This document shows positions 16,932 through 24,685 of a stretch of 64,000 nt of DNA, piece by piece. Position numbers and translations under genes: made by a program. The stretch is from Rhizobium sp. BK650. Its GTDB lineage: Bacteria; Pseudomonadota; Alphaproteobacteria; Rhizobiales; Rhizobiaceae. Numbering within the stretch: the stretch's first letter is position 1; each line of letters starts with the position of its first letter. The notes beneath the pieces were generated by a model that was not told the origin of the DNA, ran no database searches, and saw only the letters and a list, made by a program, of their open reading frames with translations. The stretch spans positions 1 to 64,000 of the forward strand of contig NZ_JACIBK010000003.1 in the NCBI RefSeq assembly GCF_014195325.1, given 5' to 3'.

Positions 16932-18680
16932 ATGCTCATCTGCGGTAAGCAGAGGCCCATTTCATTCGGGTGTTTTCTCGGCTTATTCATGTCAGTTTCC
17001 TCAAGCAACAGCGGTGAGCCGGCCTCATTGGCGTGGTTCGCCAAATCGACCTTGCCCTATACACCTCTCGTCGCCGAAGTCATGCTGACCGCCTCCGTCA
17101 TCCGACTGATGGGATTGGTGCAGCCGTTCGTCTTCCAGACGGTGATTGACCGTGTACTGCCGTTCCAGCGGGAGGCGTCGCTGGTTCTGATCGTCGGTAT
17201 TCTGATGGTCGCGGCCGTGTTCACGGTGATCCTCGATGCTCTGTCAACCTACCTGAGCAATCATATCGCCAACCGACTGACCGCGGAACTGGCCAACCGG
17301 ATATTCCGGCACGTCCTCAGCTTGCCGCTCGCCTTCCTGCAGCGTTGGCAGGTCGGTGAGACGTTGGCGCGCATCGGCGAAATCGACACGGTGCGCGGCT
17401 TCCTGACCGGTACGGTGGCGAGCGTCGTGGTCGATATCCTCTTCGCCGTGATCTATGTCGTCGCGCTATTCGCGCTCAGTCCGTTTCTCACCCTCGTCGT
17501 GCTAATCGCGCTGCCGCTGCAGCTCGTCGCCTTTGGCGCGCTCGGGCCGTTCCTCCGCAGCCGCATGCAGACCGCGTTCCTGGCGGAGTCCTTTCACCAG
17601 TCCCGGCTTGTCGAGATCTTGGGCAACCTCACCACGGTCAAGGCGATGGCCGGTGAGCGTATCCAGCTCGCCCGGCTGCAGGACACGTTGACCGCCAGCC
17701 TCACTGAGCAGTTCCGCGTCGTCAAATGGGACATTGGCTCGGGTGCAATCCAGCACATCATTGGCAGCGCCTCCAATATTCTGATCATTTATTTTGGCGC
17801 CCAGCTGGTCTTTGCCAATACTATTACGCTCGGGGAGCTCATCGCCTTTCACATGCTCTCCGACAAGGTCGCCGGGCCGATTATGTCGCTGTCGACGGTC
17901 TGGCAGCAGTGGCTTGGCTTGAAGGTCGCCCGTTACCGGCTCGGGGAGTTGATCAATGAGCCCCCTGAAGATGAGGGATCCAAGCCGGCCTTCGACCTGC
18001 AAGATATTACCGAGGTTGAGATGAAGGACATCTGGTTCGGCTATCAGCCGGATCATTTCATCATCAAAGGATATTCGGTCAGGATAACCGCCGACCGGCC
18101 CACTATCATCGTCGGCCCGTCGGGTTGCGGCAAGTCGACTATCGGAAAAATCCTGGTCGGGCTCTACCAGCCGACATCGGGCATTGTCGCCGTCGACGGG
18201 CGGGATATTTCCCAGTTCGATCCATACAGCCTGCGCAGGAGCCTTTCTTACGCGCCGCAGGAGCCGGTGCTGTTTTCAGGCTCGATTCTTGAAAACCTGA
18301 TGATCGCCAACCCGTCGGCGACCGCCGAGGAAATCGCGTGGGCGCTGCAGGCAAGCGCCAGCGATGATTTCGTGGCGAACCTGCAAAACGGTATCGAGCA
18401 GCAGGTCGGCGAACGCGGCGGCTTTCTGTCGGGTGGCCAGCGCCAGAGGCTGTCGATTGCGCGCGCGCTCCTTGCAAAGCCCTCGATTCTCGTGCTCGAT
18501 GAGCCGACGAGCGCGTTGGACGATGAGGCGGCGAGCGTCGTTGTCGCCACGATCGCCAATGTCAGCAAGACAGTCGCGACTGTCGTCATCACCCATCGCC
18601 GGGATCTGCTGGGCGAGGATGTCAATGTCATCGATCTGGGTACGTCTTCCCATTCCCCGCTTCGGGTGCTGCATGCCTGA
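16932..18680 (+). CDS. Type I secretion ABC exporter, HlyB-like without peptidase-like domain
   Basis: 582 residues from the ATG at 16932 (GGGCAGG upstream); an ATG at 16989 is the alternative and removes a hydrophobic but dubious leader. An ABC TM domain (LMGLVQPFVFQTVIDRVLP, LPLAFLQRWQVGETLARIGEID) of the RTX/HlyB type is followed by an ATPase with Walker A GPSGCGKST, Q-loop YAPQEP, signature LSGGQRQR, Walker [13 protein letters not shown] and switch THR. The C39-like N-terminal domain of HlyB is absent. It overlaps the next gene by 8 bp (ATGCCTGA). With the HlyD partner it should form a type I exporter, using a TolC encoded elsewhere. Confidence 0.9.
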   Translation: MLICGKQRPISFGCFLGLFMSVSSSNSGEPASLAWFAKSTLPYTPLVAEVMLTASVIRLMGLVQPFVFQTVIDRVLPFQREASLVLIVGILMVAAVFTVILDALSTYLSNHIANRLTAELANRIFRHVLSLPLAFLQRWQVGETLARIGEIDTVRGFLTGTVASVVVDILFAVIYVVALFALSPFLTLVVLIALPLQLVAFGALGPFLRSRMQTAFLAESFHQSRLVEILGNLTTVKAMAGERIQLARLQDTLTASLTEQFRVVKWDIGSGAIQHIIGSASNILIIYFGAQLVFANTITLGELIAFHMLSDKVAGPIMSLSTVWQQWLGLKVARYRLGELINEPPEDEGSKPAFDLQDITEVEMKDIWFGYQPDHFIIKGYSVRITADRPTIIVGPSGCGKSTIGKILVGLYQPTSGIVAVDGRDISQFDPYSLRRSLSYAPQEPVLFSGSILENLMIANPSATAEEIAWALQASASDDFVANLQNGIEQQVGERGGFLSGGQRQRLSIARALLAKPSILVLDEPTSALDDEAASVVVATIANVSKTVATVVITHRRDLLGEDVNVIDLGTSSHSPLRVLHA

Positions 18681-19989
18681 TACGATCGCCATCGCAGCGC
18701 CGTCGCCCACCCTCCGTCTGACGATCTGGGTATTTCTCCTGATGTTCGTGTCGTTCGTAGTCGGCAGCGTGGTGTTCAAGACTGAGATCATTGCGACCGG
18801 ACAGGGGCGCATCGTGCCGATCGCACGGGTGCAGACCATTCAATCGCGTTTTCAGGGGAAGGTCGCCGCTATCAATGTCCATGAAGGCCAGCGGGTTTCG
18901 CAAGGGGATGCGCTGATCAATCTTGAGGATACGGAGGCTCGTAGCCTCGTCGACCAGCTCACCGCGAACCTTCGGGCGCTCGAACAGGATCACCTAGCCG
19001 CTCAGGCAATCTTGACGCCCTTGTCTCGGGTGGATCCCGCATCTCCCATCTTCGTATCGTCGGGACTGGACCGGTTGTCTGGTCAACCGTACGCAGCCTC
19101 CGATGCGACGTCGGCCCTGGTTCGCGCAACCCTGGTGTCGATCAGCGATGATGTCGCCCAACTCGATTCCGCCTTGCACAAGACCGAATCCGCCGAAAGC
19201 GTCAGCCAGACCCGCCTCGCCAACGCCGATGCCGATTACCGGATCGTGGCCGACAAATTCAAATCCTATGACGCACTGGAAAAGCAGGGCGTCATCAGCC
19301 GGGCAGATTATTTTGACCGGCTGCGGGAAGTGACCGTCGTCGAAGGGGAGGTGAACATTGCTTCGAAAACGCTGCAGCAGCTCGCCGCCGAGAAGGATGA
19401 AATCCGCAAGCAGCGCCAGAAGGTCATCTCTGCTGGATTGGTGACCTATCAAAAGCAGCTGAACGATACCACGACTGCAATGGCTCGGGCCGCTGCCGAA
19501 CTCAAGGCAGCCAAGCAAAATCTTGCCAGCATGACGCTGGTGTCGCCGGTGGATGGGACCGTCGAAAACTTGAGCGTCTCGACGATCGGCGGCTTTCTCG
19601 ATGAAGGCACGCCGACAATGACGATTGTTCCCCAGGACTCGCCGCTTGAATTAGAAGCGCTCTTCGACAATAGCGACATTGGTTTTCTGCGGCCCGGCCA
19701 ACGCGCCTACGTGAAGCTGGCAGCTTTCCCTGCCGAGCGTTTCGGGATGCTTGCGGCGGAAGTCAGCGGAGTGGGAGCCGATGCTCGGCAGAATGCCGAG
19801 CAATCGAACTGGGTCTATGCCGTTCGCCTGAAACTCGAGAAACCGGCCATGCATATCGATGGCCGGCCAATTCGCCTCGCCTCAGGGATGACCGCGAGCG
19901 TCGACATTGTCACCGGGGAGAGACGTCTGATCAGTTATTTCTTTTCTCCGCTTATCAAGACGTTCCAGGACAGCTTGCACGAACGCTAG
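18673..19989 (+). CDS. HlyD family membrane fusion protein of the type I exporter
   Basis: 438 residues. One N-terminal TM helix (LTIWVFLLMFVSFVVGSVVF) is followed by a split lipoyl/biotinyl-like domain (IQSRFQGKVAAINVHEGQRVSQGDALINLED and SPVDGTVENL), a long coiled-coil hairpin (about 90-270) and a beta-barrel end (LASGMTASVDIVTGERRLISYFFSPL), typical of HlyD. It starts inside the ABC gene, so the two are co-expressed. It bridges the inner-membrane ABC dimer and an outer-membrane TolC-like channel. Confidence 0.92.
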   Translation: MPDTIAIAAPSPTLRLTIWVFLLMFVSFVVGSVVFKTEIIATGQGRIVPIARVQTIQSRFQGKVAAINVHEGQRVSQGDALINLEDTEARSLVDQLTANLRALEQDHLAAQAILTPLSRVDPASPIFVSSGLDRLSGQPYAASDATSALVRATLVSISDDVAQLDSALHKTESAESVSQTRLANADADYRIVADKFKSYDALEKQGVISRADYFDRLREVTVVEGEVNIASKTLQQLAAEKDEIRKQRQKVISAGLVTYQKQLNDTTTAMARAAAELKAAKQNLASMTLVSPVDGTVENLSVSTIGGFLDEGTPTMTIVPQDSPLELEALFDNSDIGFLRPGQRAYVKLAAFPAERFGMLAAEVSGVGADARQNAEQSNWVYAVRLKLEKPAMHIDGRPIRLASGMTASVDIVTGERRLISYFFSPLIKTFQDSLHER

Positions 19990-19999
19990 GGCAACGTTG

Positions 20000-20518
20000 C
20001 TACCGCGTCGCTCTCAGCTCGAGGCGAGAGACGCCTGCGGCCACGTTCACGCCGGTTCCGGTTCCGCCGCTGAGCGGTTGCAATGCGAAATTCTTCGAAT
20101 TTCCGCCCACAAGAGCATTTGCTCCGAGGCCGACACCGAGGGCGGCATTGGCCGAGGCGCCGACATAGGTGCCGGCGAGAGCGCCGTCGCCGACGCGGGT
20201 GGGGGCTGTGTTGACGACGACCCAGCTGAGGTAGGATTTACCGGTGACGCCGATATCGAGGCCGAGCTTGCCGATCGAGCCTGTGTAGTGCTCGACCTTG
20301 CCGCTTTTCTGCTTGAAGCTGCAATCGATCGCCTTGTTCGAGCCGATGATCATACCGGCCCCGCCGGCGACTTCGCAGGAGAGAGTGCCGAGACGCTGTC
20401 TCGGTTGGTTCGCGACCTGCTCGGCGGCGTGTTTGGGTTGCTTGTGCTGGCCTGCGGCCTCCGCCACGGGGACAAAACCGAGGGAGGCGGCAGCGGCGAT
20501 AATCATGAGGTTCTTCAT
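20000..20518 (-). CDS. DUF992 secreted protein
   Basis: 172 residues. The Sec signal peptide MKNLMIIAAAASLGFVPVAEA is followed by a DUF992 domain (RLGTLSCEVAGGAGMIIGSNKAIDC, GSIGKLGLDIGVTGKSYLSWVV, GTYVGASANAALGVG, ALVGGNSKNFALQPLS). Two Cys (in LSCEV and IDCSF) may pair. DUF992 proteins are periplasmic, common in Rhizobiales and uncharacterised. It is convergent with the HlyD gene, ending 11 bp from it. Confidence 0.88.
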   Translation of the reverse strand: MKNLMIIAAAASLGFVPVAEAAGQHKQPKHAAEQVANQPRQRLGTLSCEVAGGAGMIIGSNKAIDCSFKQKSGKVEHYTGSIGKLGLDIGVTGKSYLSWVVVNTAPTRVGDGALAGTYVGASANAALGVGLGANALVGGNSKNFALQPLSGGTGTGVNVAAGVSRLELRATR

Positions 20519-20653
20519 GAGCGTTTCCTTTCCTGTTCCTTCCTTGGGGGACAGTCATAAACGCGTTCGATCGAACTTCGTTCAAACACGAAAGGAAATG
20601 GGTCGGGCTTCAACCCCGATTTCTGCGAGGGTCCGGTGTTACCCGATGTCGCC

Positions 20654-21688
20654 TCAGGCGCTGACGGCTTCCGCCGTGCCCAAAAAATCGACCGCTGCAA
20701 AGGCGGCGGCGATTACTTCAGGGCCGGCATTGGGTTTTGCGGCATCGGTCGACAGGATCTGGCGATAGCGGCGCGCGCCGGGCAGGCCGGTGAAGAGGCC
20801 GACCATGTGGCGGGCGACGTGCTGCAGGCGGCCGCCATTGGCGATATGGTTCTCGGCATAGGCCATCATGCGGTCGCGCAATGCGTTCCAGTCCGGCTCG
20901 GCGGCGGGCGCGCCAAAGAAGCGATGATCGACATCGGAAAGGATTGCGGCATTCTGATAGGCAGCGCGGCCGAGCATGACGCCATCGACATAGGCAAGAT
21001 GGGCTGCCGCTTCATCCAGCGTCTGAATGCCGCCATTGATGCCGATGAAGACTTCGGGGAAGCGGGCCTTCATGCGATAGACGATCTCGTAATCGAGCGG
21101 CGGGATCTCACGGTTTTCCTTCGGTGACAGGCCCTTCAGCCAGGCCTTGCGGGCATGGATCCAGACCGCGTCGGCCCCGGCATCGAGTACCCGGGTCATC
21201 AGGGTGGGCAGCGCCACTTCCGGATCCTGCTCGTCGACGCCGATGCGGCATTTGACGGTGACCGGGACTTTGGCGACCGTCTTCATGGCAGCGACGCAGT
21301 CTGCAACCGTCTCAGGTGTCTGCATCAGGCAGGCGCCGAAGGTGCCGGACTGGACGCGATCCGACGGGCAGCCGACATTGAGGTTGATCTCGTCATAACC
21401 ATAGGGCTCGGCAATGCGCACGGCCTCGGCAAGCTTGGCCGGGTCCGAGCCGCCGAGCTGCAGGGCGACGGGATGCTCGGCCGGATCGAAGGAAAGCAGG
21501 CGCTCGCGCGGGCCATGGATGATGGCGTCGGCCACGACCATTTCCGTATAGAGCAGGGCGTTGCGGCTGATCTGGCGGTGGAAATAACGGCAGTGGCGAT
21601 CCGTCCAGTCGATCATGGGCGCCACGGCAAAGACCGGCGCCTTGAAATAGCGCTGGTTCGTCTCTGTTGCCGTCTTCGCCGTTGTCAT
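20654..21688 (-). CDS. dusA: tRNA-dihydrouridine(20/20a) synthase DusA
   Basis: 344 residues from the ATG at 21688 (MTTAKTATETNQRYF); the longer frame adds a basic, unlikely extension. APMIDWTDRHCRYFHRQIS, LQLGGSDPAKLAEA, EINLNVGCPSDRVQSGTFGACLM (with the catalytic Cys), PVTVKCRIGVDEQD, IHARKAWLKGLSPKENREIPPLDYE and FIGINGGI are characteristic of DusA. This FMN enzyme reduces uridine in the tRNA D-loop with NADPH. Not in an operon with its neighbours. Confidence 0.95.
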   Translation of the reverse strand: MTTAKTATETNQRYFKAPVFAVAPMIDWTDRHCRYFHRQISRNALLYTEMVVADAIIHGPRERLLSFDPAEHPVALQLGGSDPAKLAEAVRIAEPYGYDEINLNVGCPSDRVQSGTFGACLMQTPETVADCVAAMKTVAKVPVTVKCRIGVDEQDPEVALPTLMTRVLDAGADAVWIHARKAWLKGLSPKENREIPPLDYEIVYRMKARFPEVFIGINGGIQTLDEAAAHLAYVDGVMLGRAAYQNAAILSDVDHRFFGAPAAEPDWNALRDRMMAYAENHIANGGRLQHVARHMVGLFTGLPGARRYRQILSTDAAKPNAGPEVIAAAFAAVDFLGTAEAVSA

Positions 21689-21972
21689 GATCTCAATTCT
21701 TCTTTCGTGCGGTCGTCGGTCCCGCGGCCGCATGTCGTGGCAGAGGCCCGATCCTTCAAGCCCTCCAAAGGCGAAAGGCCGGGGCCGGGCGGCAATGGGA
21801 CGAGGGCTTATACATGAGAGATGCGGATAAAGCGAGATGTAGTGTAGAAGGACGCGGCTGCCGTCTGCGCGGAGGCATTTTCAGGCACTTGACCCACATG
21901 TTGTTTTACCGGAAGGCAAGGCGGGACGATCCTGGTATTCTCGACAGGTCGAGCAAAGGAGTGACAAGCTTC

Positions 21973-22176
21973 ATGGCGGACGATAGCGCAGGGATTAGGG
22001 CATTGCTTGAAATGCCGAGGCGGGACAACAGCGCCTATCTGGAAACGCTTCGCCTGGTGCGGGAGGCATTCGCCGAGGCTGAGGCGGAATTCGATGGTAA
22101 GGTCATTGCAACGACGGACAGCGCCCGGGACGAAGCGGGCAATATCGTCATCATGACCGTGATTAGGCCGGCATAG
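21973..22176 (+). CDS. Small hypothetical protein (67 residues)
   Basis: MADDSAGIRALLEMPRRDNSAYLETLRLV... ending IVIMTVIRPA. AGGAG lies about 11 bases upstream of the ATG. It reads as a soluble, acidic, mainly helical protein with a beta-like C-terminus; no family recognised. The frame is open further upstream but that part has the composition of non-coding DNA. Confidence 0.6.
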   Translation: MADDSAGIRALLEMPRRDNSAYLETLRLVREAFAEAEAEFDGKVIATTDSARDEAGNIVIMTVIRPA

Positions 22177-22257
22177 ACGGAGAAGATCGCCTGAAATAAA
22201 GGAGCAATTGAACCAAAATCCTTCTGCCGCGTTTTTGCCACAAACAGGAGGAGTTCG

Positions 22258-22335
22258 ATGGACAGCCTGCTTCTGATCGCGATCCTTTGCGGTCTTATGT
22301 CTTTCGCCATGGTCTGGCTCCAGACGAGAGAATAG
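22258..22335 (+). CDS. 25-residue single-helix membrane protein
   Basis: MDSLLLIAILCGLMSFAMV followed by WLQTRE. An AGGAGG ends 5 bases before the ATG, among the best ribosome binding sites in the window. The product is one TM helix with a short charged tail, the general form of KdpF/CydX-like small membrane subunits, but no kdp or cyd gene is nearby. Function unknown. Confidence 0.55.
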   Translation: MDSLLLIAILCGLMSFAMVWLQTRE

Positions 22336-22433
22336 TTCGCTGCGCCAAAGACTTGGCGCTTTCTCACCTTTCTGCCGGCACCGCTCGTCCCGCGCCGGAA
22401 GCCCACTCTTGTTACTGCCCTGAAACGACGCTC

Positions 22434-22467
22434 TTGACTTATCCGAAAATGAGAACAAAATGAGAAC
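22434..22467 (+). promoter_or_regulatory. SOS (LexA) box and promoter of the small gene at 22506
   Basis: GAAC-AAAATGA-GAAC at 22453-22467 matches the alphaproteobacterial LexA consensus GAAC-N7-GAAC exactly. TTGACT at 22434-22439 is a fitting -35, with an AT-rich -10 (CAAAAT/AAAATG) inside the box, so LexA would block RNA polymerase. GTTC motifs at 22476 and 22488 have an 8-base spacer and are off-consensus. Confidence 0.7.
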
Positions 22468-22505
22468 ATATAGACGTTCTCAGCTATGTTCTGATGGAGA
22501 GTTCG

Positions 22506-22700
22506 ATGGCAGCAAGCCCGAGTTATTCAGGAGCAGCAGACAGGGCCATGGCCTTTGCCGCGCAGCTGCGTGCAGACCGCGAGCGCCACGAAGCGCGCCG
22601 GCGGGAAGAGCAGCGACGCATCGAGGCGATGCGGCCGATCAACAAACATGTGCTGAAGGTTTTTGGCGGGCAGCAGCTGGCGCTCAAGCTGAACAGCTGA
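22506..22700 (+). CDS. Small charged protein probably under SOS control
   Basis: 64 residues from the ATG at 22506, with GGAGAG upstream; an in-frame ATG at 22494 is possible. The middle, LRADRERHEARRREEQRR, is a highly charged helix likely to form a coiled coil; the end, INKHVLKVFGGQQLALKLN, is hydrophobic and positively charged. No family recognised. The LexA box directly upstream suggests DNA-damage induction. It is alone on its transcript as far as can be seen. Confidence 0.65.
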   Translation: MAASPSYSGAADRAMAFAAQLRADRERHEARRREEQRRIEAMRPINKHVLKVFGGQQLALKLNS

Positions 22701-22866
22701 GGTGTGGGCGGGGACTGCGTGAAATGCCGGACGGCGGAGCTTATTGCCTTGCGGTATCAGGCGATGATGCAGTCCCTTTTGCAAGCGCCTGAAGCGAACA
22801 TCCGGGCTGTGTCGGGTAGCACTGCCTTCATCTCTCCCGATTCCGGATTCCCGGCTTTTGGCTGCC

Positions 22867-22898
22867 TGCGCCCGCCGTGCTGTTTGCAGGCGGGCGCA
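22867..22898 (-). terminator. Terminator hairpin after the lipoprotein gene
   Basis: A perfect 10-bp GC stem, TGCGCCCGCC (22867-22876) with GGCGGGCGCA (22889-22898), lies 18 bp past the stop of the minus-strand lipoprotein gene. No long T run. Confidence 0.55.
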
Positions 22899-22916
22899 AC
22901 ATCTGATGTGCTCGGC

Positions 22917-23258
22917 TCAGCGGTCCTGGAAGATCTTGATGAGCTTCGGGGTATAGCGGCGGTTTTGCATGTCGAGCGCGTCCTGATAGGTGGCGCGACC
23001 GGAGACCATTGCTTTAATGTAGCGGTTGCAGGCAACTCGCGGGGCATCCTTGTCAGATACGTTCATAACGACAGCCGCATTATGGTGCCACGTTGCATCC
23101 TTGGCACTCATCGCCTTGGTGCAATCGTTCAGGAGTTCGGTTCTCGCCTTCTGGCTTCCCTGCAGCATGGTGACGGCGGCATCATATTGCTGTTCGCTCG
23201 GCGCGCAGCCGGCAAGCAATCCCGTGGCAATCAATATCATTGCAATAGTGGCGCGCAT
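22917..23258 (-). CDS. Small putative lipoprotein
   Basis: 113 residues. Signal peptide MRATIAMILIATGLLAGC with lipobox LAGC (Cys18) indicates lipidation by Lgt/LspA. The mature part is helical, with two further Cys (NDCTKAM and VACNRY) that could form a disulfide. No family recognised. Single-gene unit with a hairpin downstream. Confidence 0.7.
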   Translation of the reverse strand: MRATIAMILIATGLLAGCAPSEQQYDAAVTMLQGSQKARTELLNDCTKAMSAKDATWHHNAAVVMNVSDKDAPRVACNRYIKAMVSGRATYQDALDMQNRRYTPKLIKIFQDR

Positions 23259-23580
23259 GATTATTCCTCAATTAAGCTGCTGACGGTGTTTTGTGCTGTG
23301 ATTGACGAGGCATCTTTATTTTGATTCTCGCTTTGCGGGAATTCTGTTCTTCGAGTTATTTTGATTTCTTCTAAAGAGGGTTGAAAACGACCTGCGTCGA
23401 TGAGGGCGGCAGGCGGAAGGTCCCTAAAGCGCGTCGCGATCTTTGAGATTCGCTTTCCACGCTTTAAGTCTTTGTTCTCGCACGTCGTTACCGCAAAACC
23501 GCTGCACACATTTCCGCGACATGCTTTAGGCTCGTTCTTGAGCCAGCGAACGTCACCAGCGATAGAACCAACGTTCGGTC
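23259..23580. repeat. Intergenic stretch with a rhizobial-type dispersed repeat
   Basis: No gene in these 322 bp. From about 23427 to 23530 the sequence (AAGCGCGTCGCGATCTTTG, then CACGCTTTAAGTCTTTGTT, then CCGCTGCACACATTTCCGC) resembles a repeat I recall from many Rhizobium intergenic regions; this is memory, not a search. The first part is AT-rich and probably holds the lipoprotein promoter. Confidence 0.4.
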
Positions 23581-24384
23581 TTAGCGCCCGATGGCTGTTT
23601 CTGCTGCCCGATAAGCGTCCGCCCGTTCCTTCTCCCGCATCGCCTTCACCACCAGTACACCAGCCACAATCAACCCAACCAGCATCAGCCCGCCCAGCAC
23701 CACCAAATTCGGCTCCGCCGGCAGGGCCGCACCGGTCCCCGCACCACTCGAAGCCGACACCGCGATCGCCGCACCCGCTTTCCGTAGCGTCGCCGCAGCC
23801 TTCTCGGCCTCATTGGCCTCATCCGCCAGGGCTGCCTTCACATCAACGCCGGGCTGGCTGCGCAAAAACATCGCGACCGCCTCCGCCTCGATCTTCGCCA
23901 CGCGCGCCGACCAGCCTTTGCGGTAACTCTTCCAGATTGCCAGGCTTTGCATGAAGCTCAGCCGCCTTGCGCAAAGGGCCTTGATTTCCCCGATGCCGGC
24001 TCCTGCGGCCTGCAAGCGGGTGATGGGGCCGAAGGTGCCGTCGGCGGCGGCGCCGATCACCGTCTGGGCGTCGCGCTGCGCCCGGGCGGGGCCGGAATTG
24101 ACGGCGTAGTCGAAGGTGGCGAGGTCGAAGCCTGAGGGCAGGGCGTCGCCGCCGATCATGTCCCAGTATCTGGCCTTGTAGATGGGTTTGGCGTCGTCGA
24201 GCGTCAGGTTGCGGATGTCGAGAGCGGGGAAGGCGGCAGCGGAGATGCCGTATTTGGTGCCTTTTAATATGCCCTTGCCGATCTTGCCGCCGGTCCAGTT
24301 GCCGGGGTCGTTGCGGTCGGTGGAAAGGCCGCCTTCGGATGCGAGCGTGATGGAGAGGCATTCGGGGAAATTGGCGCTGGTCAT
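23581..24384 (-). CDS. GH108 phage-type endolysin with C-terminal TM anchor
   Basis: 267 residues from the ATG at 24384. An N-terminal glycoside hydrolase 108 domain has the catalytic Glu in LASEGGLSTDRNDPGNWTGG and also KYGISAAAFP and ARYWDMIGGDALPSG. A peptidoglycan-binding-like part follows (FDYAVNSGPARAQRDAQTVIG, DGTFGPITRLQ). The C-terminus, LVVLGGLMLVGLIVAGVLVV, is a TM helix followed by a charged tail. The family cleaves peptidoglycan for phage lysis. A tail-anchored endolysin is unusual and may reflect a signal-arrest-like or domesticated use. It ends the phage-like minus-strand block that begins at 28.1 kb. Confidence 0.85.
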   Translation of the reverse strand: MTSANFPECLSITLASEGGLSTDRNDPGNWTGGKIGKGILKGTKYGISAAAFPALDIRNLTLDDAKPIYKARYWDMIGGDALPSGFDLATFDYAVNSGPARAQRDAQTVIGAAADGTFGPITRLQAAGAGIGEIKALCARRLSFMQSLAIWKSYRKGWSARVAKIEAEAVAMFLRSQPGVDVKAALADEANEAEKAAATLRKAGAAIAVSASSGAGTGAALPAEPNLVVLGGLMLVGLIVAGVLVVKAMREKERADAYRAAETAIGR

Positions 24385-24586
24385 GCCGCGGGTCCTTCTG
24401 TCCGGGATATCGCGACAACTTTTCGCCGATAATGGTTGGTACCGTCGCATGACGAAACCCGGCGAAACTCCTGGCAATCAGACCTGTGTGATTGGCAATG
24501 GCTCGCATCGTCCCTCGGAGAGAGGGCGCTGTCTCGCTCGGGATGACGACATTTCGGCAGCGTAATGCGGGCAAAACGGGATAAGC

Positions 24587-24619
24587 GAAGCCGCGACGGA
24601 ATGAGCCGTTCGCGGCTTC
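24587..24619 (-). terminator. Terminator of the primase unit; rest of the gap empty
   Basis: GAAGCCGCGA (24587-24596) pairs perfectly with TCGCGGCTTC (24610-24619), with CGG/CCG extending the stem past a bulge. It lies 67 bp after the primase stop. The remaining 24385-24685 interval shows no gene. Confidence 0.6.
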
Positions 24620-24685
24620 CTTATTTCACAGCAATTCCAGTAAAAGTGTGCAGCAGGAATTGCGTCAAAACAAAGCTCCAGCATC

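Noticed and set aside
22476..22491. Second LexA box (GTTC-N8-GTTC)
   Set aside because: The spacer is 8 rather than 7 bases, off the consensus.
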